Below are positions 17,181 to 26,510 of a stretch of 64,000 nucleotides of DNA, one piece after another. The DNA is taken from NCBI GenBank assembly GCA_963704595.1, contig OY969922.1, positions 124,001 through 188,000 of the forward strand. The letters run 5' to 3'. A program made the translations under genes and the position numbers. Under the pieces are notes generated by a model, which was given only the letters and a program-made list of their open reading frames with translations, searched no databases and had not been told where the DNA came from. Source of the DNA: Acuticoccus sp963704595. Its GTDB lineage: Bacteria > Pseudomonadota > Alphaproteobacteria > Rhizobiales > Amorphaceae. Each line of letters opens with the position of its first letter. The first letter of the stretch is position 1.

Positions 17181-17944
17181 GATGCGCTCTCCAGCCCGCG
17201 GAACCGGCGGACGTAGCCCGCGTCGTAGAGCGCGCTCTCGCGAAACGCCGTCGCCCCCAGCGCACGGCCGACGAAAATGAGCGCCGTGCGGGCGATCGGG
17301 TCGTCCGCCAGCGCCGCCTCGATGGTGCCGAGCGTGCCGCGCACGATCCGCTCGTCCGCCCACGTCGCCCGCGCCACGACGATGGCCGGACAGTCCGCGC
17401 CCAGAACTGGCGTCAGCTCCGCGACCACCCGGTCGAGCGCATGGATGGCGAGGTGGATGGCGAGCGGCGCGCCGGTGGCGGCGAATGCGGCGAGGGTCTC
17501 GCCCTCCGGCATCGGCGAGGCACGGCCCGAAACCCGCGTCAGCACGAGGCTCTGCGCCTCGGCCGGCACGGTGAGCTCCATCCCGAGCGCCGCCGCTGCG
17601 CCCGCGAACGCCGGCACGCCGGGCACGATGCGCCAGGGAATGCCGAGCCGGTCGAGCCGCCGCGCCTGCTCGCCCACCGCGCTCCACACCGACGTGTCGC
17701 CCGAATGAAGCCGCGCCACGTCGTGCCCCGCGGCATGGGCGGCAACGTATTCGGCCTCGATCTCGTCCAGCGACAGCGAGGCCGTGTTGACCTTTCGCGC
17801 GTCCGCCGGGCAGTGCGCCAGAAGCTCCTCGGGCACGATGGAGCCCGCGTAGAGGCAGACCGGGCAGGCGGCGAGGAGCCGCTGCCCGCGCACGGTGATG
17901 AGGTCCGCCGCCCCCGGCCCCGCGCCGATGAAATGGACCGTCAT
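17177..17944 (-). CDS. cobM: Precorrin-4 C11-methyltransferase
   Basis: The protein has 255 aa, with the tetrapyrrole methylase fold. MTVHFIGAGPGAADLITVRG opens the SAM domain, then CLYAGSIVPEELLAHCP, ARLHSGDTSVWSAVGEQ and IVPGVPAFAGAAAALG. These are CobM/CbiF-specific. It methylates C11 of the corrin precursor. Start and stop overlap cobI and cobA by four bases each. Confidence 0.95.
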   Translation of the reverse strand: MTVHFIGAGPGAADLITVRGQRLLAACPVCLYAGSIVPEELLAHCPADARKVNTASLSLDEIEAEYVAAHAAGHDVARLHSGDTSVWSAVGEQARRLDRLGIPWRIVPGVPAFAGAAAALGMELTVPAEAQSLVLTRVSGRASPMPEGETLAAFAATGAPLAIHLAIHALDRVVAELTPVLGADCPAIVVARATWADERIVRGTLGTIEAALADDPIARTALIFVGRALGATAFRESALYDAGYVRRFRGLESAS

Positions 17945-18729
17945 GCCGGCTCTCCCGCCACGGCGGCCGCGGTCGACGCATAGGTGATCGCGTCGCCGCC
18001 GATCCGCGTGCCCCAGCCCGGCACCAGCACCAGCGAGAAGTAGGGCGCCGCATCGTCCGCCTTGTCGCTGAGCAGAACGTGGTGGCCGTTCGCCATCGTC
18101 CCGCGCTCGACGTAGACGGCGTGGTGCAGGCGGCCGACAGAGGCCAGCGCCCGGCGGATCCGGCCGAGATTGCGGCCGACCTTCATGATGACGGCCGCCT
18201 CCACCTCGGAAAGGCGGGCGGCGAGCGCGTCCTCGGCGAGCGTGCCGGGGAGGATCGCCATCATCTCGTCGCCCTGCACCAGAGGCAGCCCGGCCTGCGA
18301 CCAGCACCCGGACATCGCGGTCACCCCCGGAATGACCTCGCTCGGATATGTCCGTGCCAGCCGCACATGAAGGTGCATGTACGAGCCGTAGAACAGCGGG
18401 TCGCCCTCCGACAGCACCGCGACCGACTTGCCGGCGTCGAGCGCCGCCGCCACGCGCGCCGCGCTTTCCTCGTAGAAGGCGGTGATGGCGCTGCGGTATT
18501 CCGCCGTGTGTGCGGGCATCTCGGTGGTAACGGGGTATTCCAGCGCCATCTCGGCCATGCCGGGGCGCAGCAGGGCGTCCACCGTCGTGCGCGCGTTGCC
18601 CCTGCGGCCGCGCTTGGCGAAGTAGGCGCACACGTCGGCCTCGCGCAGCACCCGCGCGGCCTTGAGGGTGAGGAGCTCGGGGTCGCCCGGCCCCGTGCCG
18701 ACGCCCCAGAGCTTGCCGCTATCCGTCAT
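17941..18729 (-). CDS. cobI: Precorrin-2 C20-methyltransferase
   Basis: The protein has 262 aa, a SAM-dependent tetrapyrrole methylase with LWGVGTGPGDPELLTLKAARVL, SEGDPLFYGSYMHLH, IPGVTAMSGCWSQAGLPL and MKVGRNLGRI. It adds the C20 methyl to precorrin-2. The ATG at 18729 follows GGAGAG; a longer reading from 18759 would overlap cobH. A 33-bp gap separates it from cobH. The next enzyme of the aerobic route, CobG, is not in the window. Confidence 0.95.
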   Translation of the reverse strand: MTDSGKLWGVGTGPGDPELLTLKAARVLREADVCAYFAKRGRRGNARTTVDALLRPGMAEMALEYPVTTEMPAHTAEYRSAITAFYEESAARVAAALDAGKSVAVLSEGDPLFYGSYMHLHVRLARTYPSEVIPGVTAMSGCWSQAGLPLVQGDEMMAILPGTLAEDALAARLSEVEAAVIMKVGRNLGRIRRALASVGRLHHAVYVERGTMANGHHVLLSDKADDAAPYFSLVLVPGWGTRIGGDAITYASTAAAVAGEPA

Positions 18730-18762
18730 GGTCGGCTCTCCGCCGTTGGTGCCGTGCATAAG

Positions 18763-19455
18763 TCAGATTCCCGGCCGCGCCAGCGCGTTGACGCACGCGG
18801 CGGTGATCGCCGATCCGCCGAGCCGCCCGCGCACGATGGCGAACGGCACGCCGAGGTCCGCCTCCGCCAGCGCCTCCTTCGATTCCAGCGCGCCGACGAA
18901 CCCCACCGGCATCCCGAGGATGACCGCAGGCTTCGGCGCCCCCTCTTTAAGCATGGCGATGAGGTGGAAGAGGGCCGTCGGCGCATTGCCGATGGCGACC
19001 ACAGCGCCTTCGAGGTGTGGTCGCCACAGTTCCAGCGCTGCGGCAGAGCGGGTGTTGCCGATTTCCTCCGCCAGCCCCCGCGTCGCCGGGTCGTTGAGCG
19101 TGCAGATCACGTCGTTGTCCGCCGGCAGGCGCGCGCGGGTGATGCCGCGCACCACCATCTCCGCATCCACCAGAATGGGCGCGCCGGCTTCCAGCGCCGC
19201 CCGGCCCGCATCCGCAAAGCCCGGCGAGAAGTGGAAGGTCGCCGCCGCCTCCACCAGCCCGCAAGCGTGGATCATGCGCACGGCAAGCCCCGCTTCGGCG
19301 GGCGTGAAGCGGGAAAGATCCGCCTCCGCCTCGATGATGGCGAACGAGCGGCGGTAGATCTCCGTCCCGTCGCGCACATGGTCGGCGAGGCTGGCGCCGC
19401 CCGATGCCGCCGGGACGCCGAGCGCACCCGGCGAAAGTGGAGCGAGCGCGGTCAT
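18763..19455 (-). CDS. cobH: Precorrin-8X methylmutase
   Basis: The protein has 230 aa, matching the family. Catalytic His lies in VRMIHACGLVEAA. Other landmarks are DAEMVVRGITRARLPADNDVIC, VVAIGNAPTALFHLI and the terminal PVGFVGALESKE with RGRLGGSAITAACVNAL. It moves the C11 methyl to C12, giving hydrogenobyrinate. Its ATG overlaps the cobN stop by four bases. Confidence 0.96.
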   Translation of the reverse strand: MTALAPLSPGALGVPAASGGASLADHVRDGTEIYRRSFAIIEAEADLSRFTPAEAGLAVRMIHACGLVEAAATFHFSPGFADAGRAALEAGAPILVDAEMVVRGITRARLPADNDVICTLNDPATRGLAEEIGNTRSAAALELWRPHLEGAVVAIGNAPTALFHLIAMLKEGAPKPAVILGMPVGFVGALESKEALAEADLGVPFAIVRGRLGGSAITAACVNALARPGI

Positions 19456-22400
19456 TCGGCCGCCTCCGCGCGGGGGGTGCCGAGCGCAGCATTGGCGGCG
19501 TCCGCCAGCATGTCGAGCGCCATGTCGGTGCTGTTGCGAAGGGGGTGCCAGAGGCCGCGGCGGCGCGCGTCGGCGAGGCGCTTGGCGATGGCGCGCGCGG
19601 CTTCCGGGTTTTCGTGGAGCAGGAAATCACGCACTTCTTGGTCCTCGACATAGGTCTCGTGGAGGAGGCCGATCAGCTCGCCGGACACCGCGCCGGTGGT
19701 TTCGGCAAAGCCGACCAGCCGATCCACCGTCTCGGCGAAGTCGGATGCGCCGCGCGGGCCGTGGCGCATCTGGCCGCGGATGTAGCGCGGGTTGATGGCG
19801 CGCGCCCGCACCGTCCGCGCCAGCGCGCGCGACAGGCTGCGCGCCTGCGGTCTTGCGGGGTCGGTGGTGTCCAGCGAGACGAGGTCGGCCGCGCCGCCAA
19901 GGCTCGTCACCGCCGCCGCGAAGCCGCCGATGAACGCCGCGTCCGCCGAGCCCTCGAGGAGGTCGCGCGCGGGGTCGTCGCCGGTGTGGACGAGCCCCTC
20001 GGCGCCGGCGATCCGCGCCGCGAACGCGCCGGGCGCCGGCGTCGCGTCGCCATCGGCACCCAGCGTGTGGCTGGCGGCGGCGAGGTAGGCAGCGCCGATC
20101 TCGTCCGCATGGTCCCAGTTGCCGGACTGGAGGAGGGCTTCCGCGCCGCTGCCGTAGGTGCCGGGCGCGGAGGAGAACACGCGCGCCGGCGGCTCGCCGC
20201 GGGCGATGGCTTCGGCGAGCGGGTTGTCGTCGCCCTCCTCGGTCCGCGCGGCGACGGCGTCGGCGGCGGCGACCAGCAGCGCCACCTGCGCGGGGAACAT
20301 GTCGCGGAAGAGACCGGAGACGCGGAAGGTCACGTCCACCCGCGGACGGCCGAACAGGGCCGGCGGCAGGACTTCCACGCCGGTGACGCGGCCGCTGGTG
20401 TGGTCCCAGCGCGGGCGGCAGCCCATCAGCGCCAGCCCCTGCGCGATCTCCTCGCCGCCGGTGCGCAGGCTTGCGCTGCCCCAGAGGTCGACGACCAGCC
20501 GGACCGGAAAATCGCCGTGCTCCTGCATGAAGTAGCGCACCACCTCGTCGGCGGCGGCCCGGCCCACGGTAGCGGCGGTGGGCGTCGGCATCGCGCGCGG
20601 ATCGAGCGTATAGAGGTTGCGGCCGGTGGGGTGGACGTCGGCCCGCCCCCGCGCCGGCGAGCCCGACGGCCCCGGCGGCACGAAATTGCCCGCCAGCGCC
20701 GCCAGCAGCGCGGTGCGCTCGCGGGTCGCGCTGCCCTGCCGGGCGCGGGTCTCGGCGGGGTCGGCGCCCTCCGGCATCACGTCGTCGCGGCCGTAGACGT
20801 GCTGGCCGTCCTTCAGGGCGAAATCCTTGATGTCGCAGAGCCAACCGTCGATGGCCTTCAGCGCCTCTCCCGGGCCGCCGCCGGGGGCAACGCCCGCCAC
20901 CCGGTCGAGCCCGGTGCGCGCCGCCTCGTCCAGGATGACGCGCTCCAGGCGGTCGCGCCGGGCGGGGTCGAGCCCGTCGGCCTGGGCGTATTCATCCACC
21001 AGCCGCTCGAGCGCCTCCTCGTCGTCGGTCAGCCCCGCGCCCACCAGCGGCGGCGGCAGATGCCCCAGTGTCACCGCCGCTATGCGCCGCTTGGCCTGTG
21101 CCGCCTCGCCGGGGTTGGAGACTATGAACGGGTAGATTACGGGCACGGTGCCTGTAACGATCTGCGGGAAACAGTCCGGCCCCAGCGCGACCGCCTTGCC
21201 GGGCAGCCACTCCAGCGTGCCGTGCGCGCCCACATGCACCAGCGCATGCACATCGAGACCGCCGGCCTCGCGGGGAGCGCGCAAGAAGTGGCCGAACGCG
21301 AGGAGGTCGTGCGTGGGTGCAAGATCGGGATCGTGATAGTCCGCCCGGCGGTCGGAGGCGCGGCCACGGTCCGGCGCGAGCGCGACGGTGACGTTGCCGA
21401 AGGTGGCGGTCCGCAGCATCAGCGGGGCACCGTCCGGCGGCCCCCATGCGGCCGCTACCTTCGCGCGCGCCGCTTCCGGCAGCACGGCAAAGGCGCCAGC
21501 CCATGCGCTGCCGGGCAGGACGGCGCTGGGGGTGCGCAGCATCGCCATCAGGTCGCGCGGCTCGGCGGGGATGCCATCCACCGCGTAGCCCGCCGCCTTG
21601 AGGTCGTGCAGCATGGCGAGGATGCTCATGGGCACGTCGAGGCCGACGGCGTAGCCGGTGCGGCCGTCGGCGCCCGGATAGTCCGGCATCACCACCATAA
21701 GCCGGCGTTCGGCCGCGGGCGTCCTGCGCAGGCGCACCAGCGCCGCAACGCGGTCGGCCACGGCTTCGATCCGGGAGGGCTCGGGGGTGTGGCGCTGGGC
21801 GCGCCAGCCAAGCGGCGAGGCGTCATCCTCGGCGGGGTCGTCCTTGAAGGAGATCGCGCCGGCCATCACCCGGCCGTCGAGCTCCGGCAGGACGACGTGC
21901 ATGGCAATGTCGGACGCGGTGAGGCCGCGGTCGGAGCCCGCCCAGGCGCTGCGGGTGGTGGTGGCGAGCGCCGCCTGGAAGACTGGCACGCCAAGGCGCT
22001 CGAACAGCGGCAGGCCCTCGCCGCCGCCCGCCGCCGCGAACGCCGTGGTGGTCACGATGGCCTCGGGCCTCACCGCCGCCACGGCGCGGGCGAGGAAGGT
22101 GGCCACATCGTCGCCCTTGAGGCTCGGCACGAAGAGCGGCACGGTGGCCATGCCGCGCGCCGCCAGCGCCTCAGCGAGGGCGTGGATCGGCGCGATGTCC
22201 TCCGCCAGCAGAAGCGAGCGGTAGAACGGCACCAGCACCGCCGGCCGGCCTGCGGCGACGGTGGCCGCTCGCGGCAGGTCGACGATCCCCTCGCCGGGCA
22301 GATAGCAGCCCATGCGCGGGACCGGCACGGCCTCGCGCTGGGGCGCGTCGTGGCCGGCGAGGCGAGAGAGGCGCGCGAGGAGGCCGTCCATGTTGTCCGG

Positions 22401-22838
22401 TCCGCCCTCGCGGAAGAAGCCGAGCAGCGCCTCGATCTCCGCGGCGGGCACGGTGGAGAGGCGCGCGAGCTCGTCGTCCCGCTCGCTGCATTCCCCCGGC
22501 AGCAGCGCCAGCGCGATGCCCTTGCGCCGCGCCATCGCGGACAGCCGCTCGGCGCCGTAGGACCACCAGTTGTAGCCGCCGAGCACCCGCACCAGGATCG
22601 CCTTCGCGCCGGACGCTGTGTTCTCGGTCCACAGGTCCACCGACATGGGGTGCTTGAGGTGGCGAAGCGCGGCGAGGCGCATCTCCGGTGCACCGGTGGC
22701 CCGCTCGTGGGCGGCGGCGAGGCCGGCGAGGTCGGAGTCGGAGAAGGACAGGACCGCGAGATCAGCCGGGCTCTGGCCCAGGTCGACCGGTTCCAGCCCC
22801 CCGTCCAGATCCGCTGCGGTGATGTTCGCGATGTGCAC
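19452..22838 (-). CDS. cobN: Aerobic cobaltochelatase subunit CobN
   Basis: The protein has 1128 aa, the large ATP-dependent chelatase subunit that inserts cobalt into hydrogenobyrinate a,c-diamide with CobS and CobT (not in the window). It shares the magnesium-chelatase H (BchH/CobN) fold. Landmarks include VRVLGGYNWWSYG, VVMPDYPGADGRTGYAVGLD, the HALVHVGAHGTLEWLPGKA block, RDLLEGSADAAFIGGF and HPLRNSTDMALDML at the C-terminus. The size is within the CobN range. It lies 16 bp after cobW. Confidence 0.96.
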   Translation of the reverse strand: MHIANITAADLDGGLEPVDLGQSPADLAVLSFSDSDLAGLAAAHERATGAPEMRLAALRHLKHPMSVDLWTENTASGAKAILVRVLGGYNWWSYGAERLSAMARRKGIALALLPGECSERDDELARLSTVPAAEIEALLGFFREGGPDNMDGLLARLSRLAGHDAPQREAVPVPRMGCYLPGEGIVDLPRAATVAAGRPAVLVPFYRSLLLAEDIAPIHALAEALAARGMATVPLFVPSLKGDDVATFLARAVAAVRPEAIVTTTAFAAAGGGEGLPLFERLGVPVFQAALATTTRSAWAGSDRGLTASDIAMHVVLPELDGRVMAGAISFKDDPAEDDASPLGWRAQRHTPEPSRIEAVADRVAALVRLRRTPAAERRLMVVMPDYPGADGRTGYAVGLDVPMSILAMLHDLKAAGYAVDGIPAEPRDLMAMLRTPSAVLPGSAWAGAFAVLPEAARAKVAAAWGPPDGAPLMLRTATFGNVTVALAPDRGRASDRRADYHDPDLAPTHDLLAFGHFLRAPREAGGLDVHALVHVGAHGTLEWLPGKAVALGPDCFPQIVTGTVPVIYPFIVSNPGEAAQAKRRIAAVTLGHLPPPLVGAGLTDDEEALERLVDEYAQADGLDPARRDRLERVILDEAARTGLDRVAGVAPGGGPGEALKAIDGWLCDIKDFALKDGQHVYGRDDVMPEGADPAETRARQGSATRERTALLAALAGNFVPPGPSGSPARGRADVHPTGRNLYTLDPRAMPTPTAATVGRAAADEVVRYFMQEHGDFPVRLVVDLWGSASLRTGGEEIAQGLALMGCRPRWDHTSGRVTGVEVLPPALFGRPRVDVTFRVSGLFRDMFPAQVALLVAAADAVAARTEEGDDNPLAEAIARGEPPARVFSSAPGTYGSGAEALLQSGNWDHADEIGAAYLAAASHTLGADGDATPAPGAFAARIAGAEGLVHTGDDPARDLLEGSADAAFIGGFAAAVTSLGGAADLVSLDTTDPARPQARSLSRALARTVRARAINPRYIRGQMRHGPRGASDFAETVDRLVGFAETTGAVSGELIGLLHETYVEDQEVRDFLLHENPEAARAIAKRLADARRRGLWHPLRNSTDMALDMLADAANAALGTPRAEAAE

Positions 22839-22854
22839 GCGCTCAGGCCCCGGC

Positions 22855-23934
22855 TCAGCCCTGAAGGACGCGCTCGACCGCGGCGCGGTCGATGTCGTGC
22901 AGGCCGATCACCACCAGCCGCGTCGCCCGCGTTTCGTCCGGCGTCCACGCCCGGTCGAAGTGCGAGGTCACGCGGGCTCCAACCCCCTGCACCAGAAGCC
23001 GCATCCGCTTGCCCGCAACCTCGGCGAACCCCTTGATGCGCAGAACGTCCGGCAACGCGCCGGCGGCCTCGACGCGGGCGACTAGCGCCTCGGCGCTCTC
23101 CACCGCGGGCAGGGTCACGATGAAGGTGTCGAAGTCGTCGTGCTCGTGGTCGTCGGCGCCGTCGTGGTGGCTGTAGCGGCTTTCGATGACGTCCTCCGTC
23201 GCGGCGCCGAGGCCGAGGAGAATGTCCGGGCTGATCGCCCCGTTCTCGGACGGCACCACCTTCACCGAGGCGCCGAGGTGCGCACCGAGCCGCGCCTTCG
23301 CGGTGGCGAGGCCGGCGGCGTCGACAAGGTCCGTCTTCGACAGGATCACGAGGTCGGCGCAGGCGATCTGGTCGTCGAACACCTCCTCGATGGGGTCGTC
23401 ATGGTCGAGCGTCTGGTCGGCGGCGCGCTGGGCGTCGAGCGCGGCCGGGTCATGCGCCACCAGCCCGCGGGCCAGTGCATCGGCGTCCGCCACGGTGATC
23501 ACGCCGTCCACCGTCACCCGCGCGCGGATGGCGGGCCAGTTGAACGCCTGCACCAGCGGCTTGGGCAGCGCGAGGCCCGATGTCTCGATCAGGATGTGCT
23601 CCACCGCGGGCACGCGCGACAGGATCGCGTCCAGCGCGGGCTGGAAATCGTCCGCCACCGTGCAGCAGATGCAGCCGTTGGCGAGTTCGACGACGTTCTC
23701 CTCGGGGCAGGTTTCAATCCCGCAGCCGCGCAAAACGTCGCCGTCGATGCCGACGTCGCCGAACTCGTTGACGATGACGGCGAAGCGCCGCCCGCCTGCG
23801 TTTTCGAGAATGTGGCGCAGGATCGTCGTCTTGCCCGAGCCGAGGAAGCCGGTGACGACCGTGCAGGGGACGCGCGCCCGCGCGCCGGCCAGAACGCCGG
23901 TGGGGACGGCGGGAGCGGGGGTATCGAGGCTCAT
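22855..23934 (-). CDS. cobW: CobW-family GTPase / metallochaperone
   Basis: The protein has 359 aa, a G3E GTPase. Walker A is TGFLGSGKTT at residues 28-37, the metal-binding GCICC motif has Cys88, Cys90 and Cys91, and the G4 motif is SKTD. A His/Asp-rich stretch (YSHHDGADDHEHDDFD) sits before the C-terminal CobW_C domain. The family delivers metal ions, here presumably cobalt to CobN, whose gene follows after 16 bp. Its ATG overlaps the DUF1636 stop by four bases. Confidence 0.94.
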   Translation of the reverse strand: MSLDTPAPAVPTGVLAGARARVPCTVVTGFLGSGKTTILRHILENAGGRRFAVIVNEFGDVGIDGDVLRGCGIETCPEENVVELANGCICCTVADDFQPALDAILSRVPAVEHILIETSGLALPKPLVQAFNWPAIRARVTVDGVITVADADALARGLVAHDPAALDAQRAADQTLDHDDPIEEVFDDQIACADLVILSKTDLVDAAGLATAKARLGAHLGASVKVVPSENGAISPDILLGLGAATEDVIESRYSHHDGADDHEHDDFDTFIVTLPAVESAEALVARVEAAGALPDVLRIKGFAEVAGKRMRLLVQGVGARVTSHFDRAWTPDETRATRLVVIGLHDIDRAAVERVLQG

Positions 23935-24296
23935 GATGCGGACCTTCCGGTGAGAGTGGCGAGCGGCGGCACGCGGGACACCATGCCCGATTTCAGGCAC
24001 TGCGGGCGGCCGCGCCAGGGCATCACGCCGCCGCGCGCCTCGGCCAGCAGCCGTGCGCCCTCGATGAGGTCGGCCGCGTTGTCCTCGGCGAGGTCGCCGA
24101 ACACATAGGTCCAGCCGTCTTCCGCCACAAAGGCGGCGGACAGGCGGCGCTTGCAGTTGCCGAGGCATTCGTGGCCGACCACGGTGGCGGCGCCGTCGTT
24201 GGCGGCCTCCACGCCGGCGAGGAGGCGCTGGCCGGGGCGCGGGTCGCTGTCCGCGCCGTCGGCATTGCGGCAGCTGGTGCAGACGAGCAGCGTCAC
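23931..24296 (-). CDS. DUF1636 protein, thioredoxin-like ferredoxin-type metal-binding
   Basis: The protein has 121 aa. Four Cys placed as in thioredoxin-like [2Fe-2S] ferredoxins are visible: CTSC (residues 6-9) and CLGNC (44-48). A further Cys is at about residue 100. This is DUF1636, commonly encoded beside cobW and cobN. Binding of Fe-S or cobalt is inferred and its role in cobalamin synthesis is not known. It is the first gene after the cobalamin riboswitch, with a 144-nt leader. Confidence 0.88.
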   Translation of the reverse strand: MTLLVCTSCRNADGADSDPRPGQRLLAGVEAANDGAATVVGHECLGNCKRRLSAAFVAEDGWTYVFGDLAEDNAADLIEGARLLAEARGGVMPWRGRPQCLKSGMVSRVPPLATLTGRSAS

Positions 24297-24440
24297 GCGG
24301 CTGGGCGGCGTGCCAACGGCTCGTCCTGCGGCGCCGCATCCGTCGCCATGGTGGCGGACGGGGCGGTCGCCGTCATCGGTGATGACGTCATTCTTCCCTC
24401 CGTCTCCAGTGTCCCCGCTGGAGGTCTGGTTGGTGTCATG

Positions 24441-24609
24441 CGCCGGACGGCAGGTTTCCTGGCTTGCGGCTCGAACGCTGGTCCGCCGCCTTCCCGCTCC
24501 GGCCCGAAGGCGCGGATCAGTGGCAGTTGGCGGTCAGCTCGCCGCTCACAGTTGCGGGCACAGCCGGGGAGTTGAGCGTAAGCCCGCACCCCGTTCCCTT
24601 GTCCGGCAC
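24441..24609 (-). ncRNA. Cobalamin riboswitch
   Basis: On the minus strand, the closing stem pairs GCCGGAC (about 24607-24601) with GTCCGGC (24448-24442). Between them come GGGAACGGGGTG, the conserved GGCTGTGCCCGCAACTGTG, the GCCACTG element, and the B12 box AGCCAGGAAACCTGCC (24449-24464). These are the core elements of the adenosylcobalamin riboswitch. It lies 144 nt before the DUF1636-cobW-cobN-cobH-cobI-cobM-cobA operon and should switch it off when cobalamin is plentiful. A 7-bp hairpin at 24371-24387 in the leader may be part of the expression platform; no T-run is seen, so translational control is likelier. Confidence 0.95.
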
Positions 24610-24771
24610 GCACGCAAACACGCTCGCGCACCGGCACCGTTGGCAGGATCCATCTGCTGTCATGGCCCCATGGGTGTCAAGCAGCGCCGCGGCGCCGGGC
24701 CGCGCGGCAGACATGCCGGTCATTCCACGATCGGGCTTGCCAGCGCCCGTTCCCCGCGCGAAAGCAACGGC

Positions 24772-25767
24772 ATGAGCGCACCACTTGCCATCACCATGGG
24801 CGAGCCCGCCGGGATCGGCGGCGAAATCACCCTCGCCGCCTGGGCAACCCGGCGCGTGCCGCCGTTCGTCCTCGTCGACGACCCGGCCCGGATCGAGGCG
24901 CTTGCCGCGCATCTGGGGCTCGCCGTGCCGGTGGCGGCCGTCGCCAGCCCCGCCGAGGCGGCGGAGGCATTCGGGGCCGCCCTCCCCGTCCTGCCGCTGC
25001 CCGAGCCCGTGCCGCTGGCGCTCGGCACCCCCTCGCCCGGCACGGCGCCCGCCGTGCTGGAATCGATCCGCACCGCCGTGGCGCTCGCCCGCTCCGGCGC
25101 GGCTTCGGGCGTCGTCACCAACCCGATCCACAAGGCCGTGCTGATCGACGCCGGCTTCCGCCACCCCGGCCACACCGAGTTTCTGGCCGAACTGGGCCAC
25201 GTCCCGCGCACCGTGATGATGCTCGCCGGCCCCGACCTCCGCGTCGTCCCCGTCACCATCCACATCGCGCTGAAGGCCGTGCCCGCCGCCCTCACCCAGG
25301 ACGAGATCATCGAGACCGGCCGGATCACCGCGAAGGCGCTCCGCGAGGACTTCGGCATCGAAAGCCCGCGCCTAGCGGTGGCCGGCCTCAACCCCCACGC
25401 GGGCGAAGACGGCAAGATGGGCACCGAGGACCGTGACCTGATCGCCCCCGCCGTCGCCACCTTGCAGGCCGAAGGCATCGGCGCGTTCGGCCCCCTGTCC
25501 GCCGACACGCTGTTCCACGCCAGAGCGCGCGCCACCTACGACGCGGCGCTGTGCATGTACCACGACCAGGCGCTGATCCCGATCAAGACGCTGGCGTTCG
25601 ACGAGGGCGTCAACGTCACCCTCGGCCTGCCGTTCGTGCGCACCTCGCCCGACCACGGCACCGCGCTCGACATCGCGGGCAAGGGCATCGCCCGGCCGGA
25701 CAGCCTGATCGCCGCCATCAACCTTGCCGCCGAACACGCAGCGCGGCGCTTCGGAAGGACGCCATGA
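24772..25767 (+). CDS. pdxA: 4-hydroxythreonine-4-phosphate dehydrogenase
   Basis: The protein has 331 aa. It oxidises 4-phosphohydroxy-L-threonine in pyridoxal phosphate synthesis. Motifs are AITMGEPAGIGGEI, VVTNPIHKAVL, FRHPGHTEFLAEL (metal His), VAGLNPHAGEDGKMG and MYHDQALIPIKTLAF with TSPDHGTALDIAGKG. This copy is coupled to pdxJ by a four-base overlap and is therefore the biosynthetic PdxA, unlike the second PdxA-like gene at 58.1-59.2 kb. It is divergent from the cobalamin operon; its upstream region is the riboswitch leader of the other strand. Confidence 0.96.
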   Translation: MSAPLAITMGEPAGIGGEITLAAWATRRVPPFVLVDDPARIEALAAHLGLAVPVAAVASPAEAAEAFGAALPVLPLPEPVPLALGTPSPGTAPAVLESIRTAVALARSGAASGVVTNPIHKAVLIDAGFRHPGHTEFLAELGHVPRTVMMLAGPDLRVVPVTIHIALKAVPAALTQDEIIETGRITAKALREDFGIESPRLAVAGLNPHAGEDGKMGTEDRDLIAPAVATLQAEGIGAFGPLSADTLFHARARATYDAALCMYHDQALIPIKTLAFDEGVNVTLGLPFVRTSPDHGTALDIAGKGIARPDSLIAAINLAAEHAARRFGRTP

Positions 25768-26510
25768 CCCCGCCAAGCCCCCGCCTCGGCGTCAACGTCG
25801 ACCACATCGCCACCATCCGCAACGCGCGCGGCGGCGACAACCCGGACCCGGTACGCGGCGCGCTGATCGCCATGGAGCACGGCGCCGACGGCATCACCGC
25901 GCACCTGCGCGAAGACCGCCGCCACATCCGCGACGAGGACATGCGCCGCCTGCGCGCGGAGGTCCCGCTCAAGCTCAACTTCGAGATGGCTGTCACCGAC
26001 GAGATGCTGGCCCTCGCCCGCGAGATCTCCCCCCACGCCTGCTGCCTGGTGCCGGAGAACCGCGCCGAGATCACCACCGAGGGCGGGCTCGACGCCATCG
26101 CGGCCGGCAATGTCCTGCCGGACTACGTCGCCCGCCTCGCCGACGCCGGCATCCGCGTCTCACTCTTCATCGACCCGGACGTCGCCCAGGTCGAGATGGC
26201 CTCCCGCGTGAAGGCGCCGGTCATCGAGCTCCACACCGGCCGCTACTGCGAGACGACCGGCGAGGAGCAGGAGCGCGAGCTCGTCCGGCTCACCGAGGCC
26301 GCCCGCGCCACCGCCGACCTCGGCATCGAGTGCCACGCCGGCCACGGGCTGACGTTCGACACGATCGCCCCGGTCGCCGCGATCCCCCAGATCATGGAGT
26401 TCAACATCGGCCATTTCCTTGTCGGCGAAGGCGTGATGATCGGCTTCGGACCGGCCGTCGCGGAGATGAAGCGCCGGATCGTCGACGCCCGGCAGATCGC
26501 GATCGCCTGA
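25764..26510 (+). CDS. pdxJ: Pyridoxine 5'-phosphate synthase
   Basis: The protein has 248 aa, a TIM barrel. It condenses the PdxA product with deoxyxylulose 5-phosphate. Landmarks are LGVNVDHIATIRNARG, HLREDRRHIRDEDM, LNFEMAVT, CLVPENRAEITTEGGLD, IELHTGRYC, ECHAGHGLTFD and FNIGHFLVGEGVMIG. ATGA overlap with pdxA implies coupled translation. This pairing puts the two last ring-forming enzymes in one transcript. Confidence 0.97.
   Translation: MTPPSPRLGVNVDHIATIRNARGGDNPDPVRGALIAMEHGADGITAHLREDRRHIRDEDMRRLRAEVPLKLNFEMAVTDEMLALAREISPHACCLVPENRAEITTEGGLDAIAAGNVLPDYVARLADAGIRVSLFIDPDVAQVEMASRVKAPVIELHTGRYCETTGEEQERELVRLTEAARATADLGIECHAGHGLTFDTIAPVAAIPQIMEFNIGHFLVGEGVMIGFGPAVAEMKRRIVDARQIAIA

Noticed and set aside
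18727..18759. A cobI start at 18759
   Set aside because: The 18729 ATG has a GGAGAG ribosome site and avoids the cobH stop region; the longer form would overlap the end of cobH.
19404..23036. A 1210-codon open frame on the plus strand, antisense to cobN
   Set aside because: It is an Arg/Gly/His-rich shadow of cobN caused by high GC, with no recognisable domain; the cobN frame carries all family motifs.
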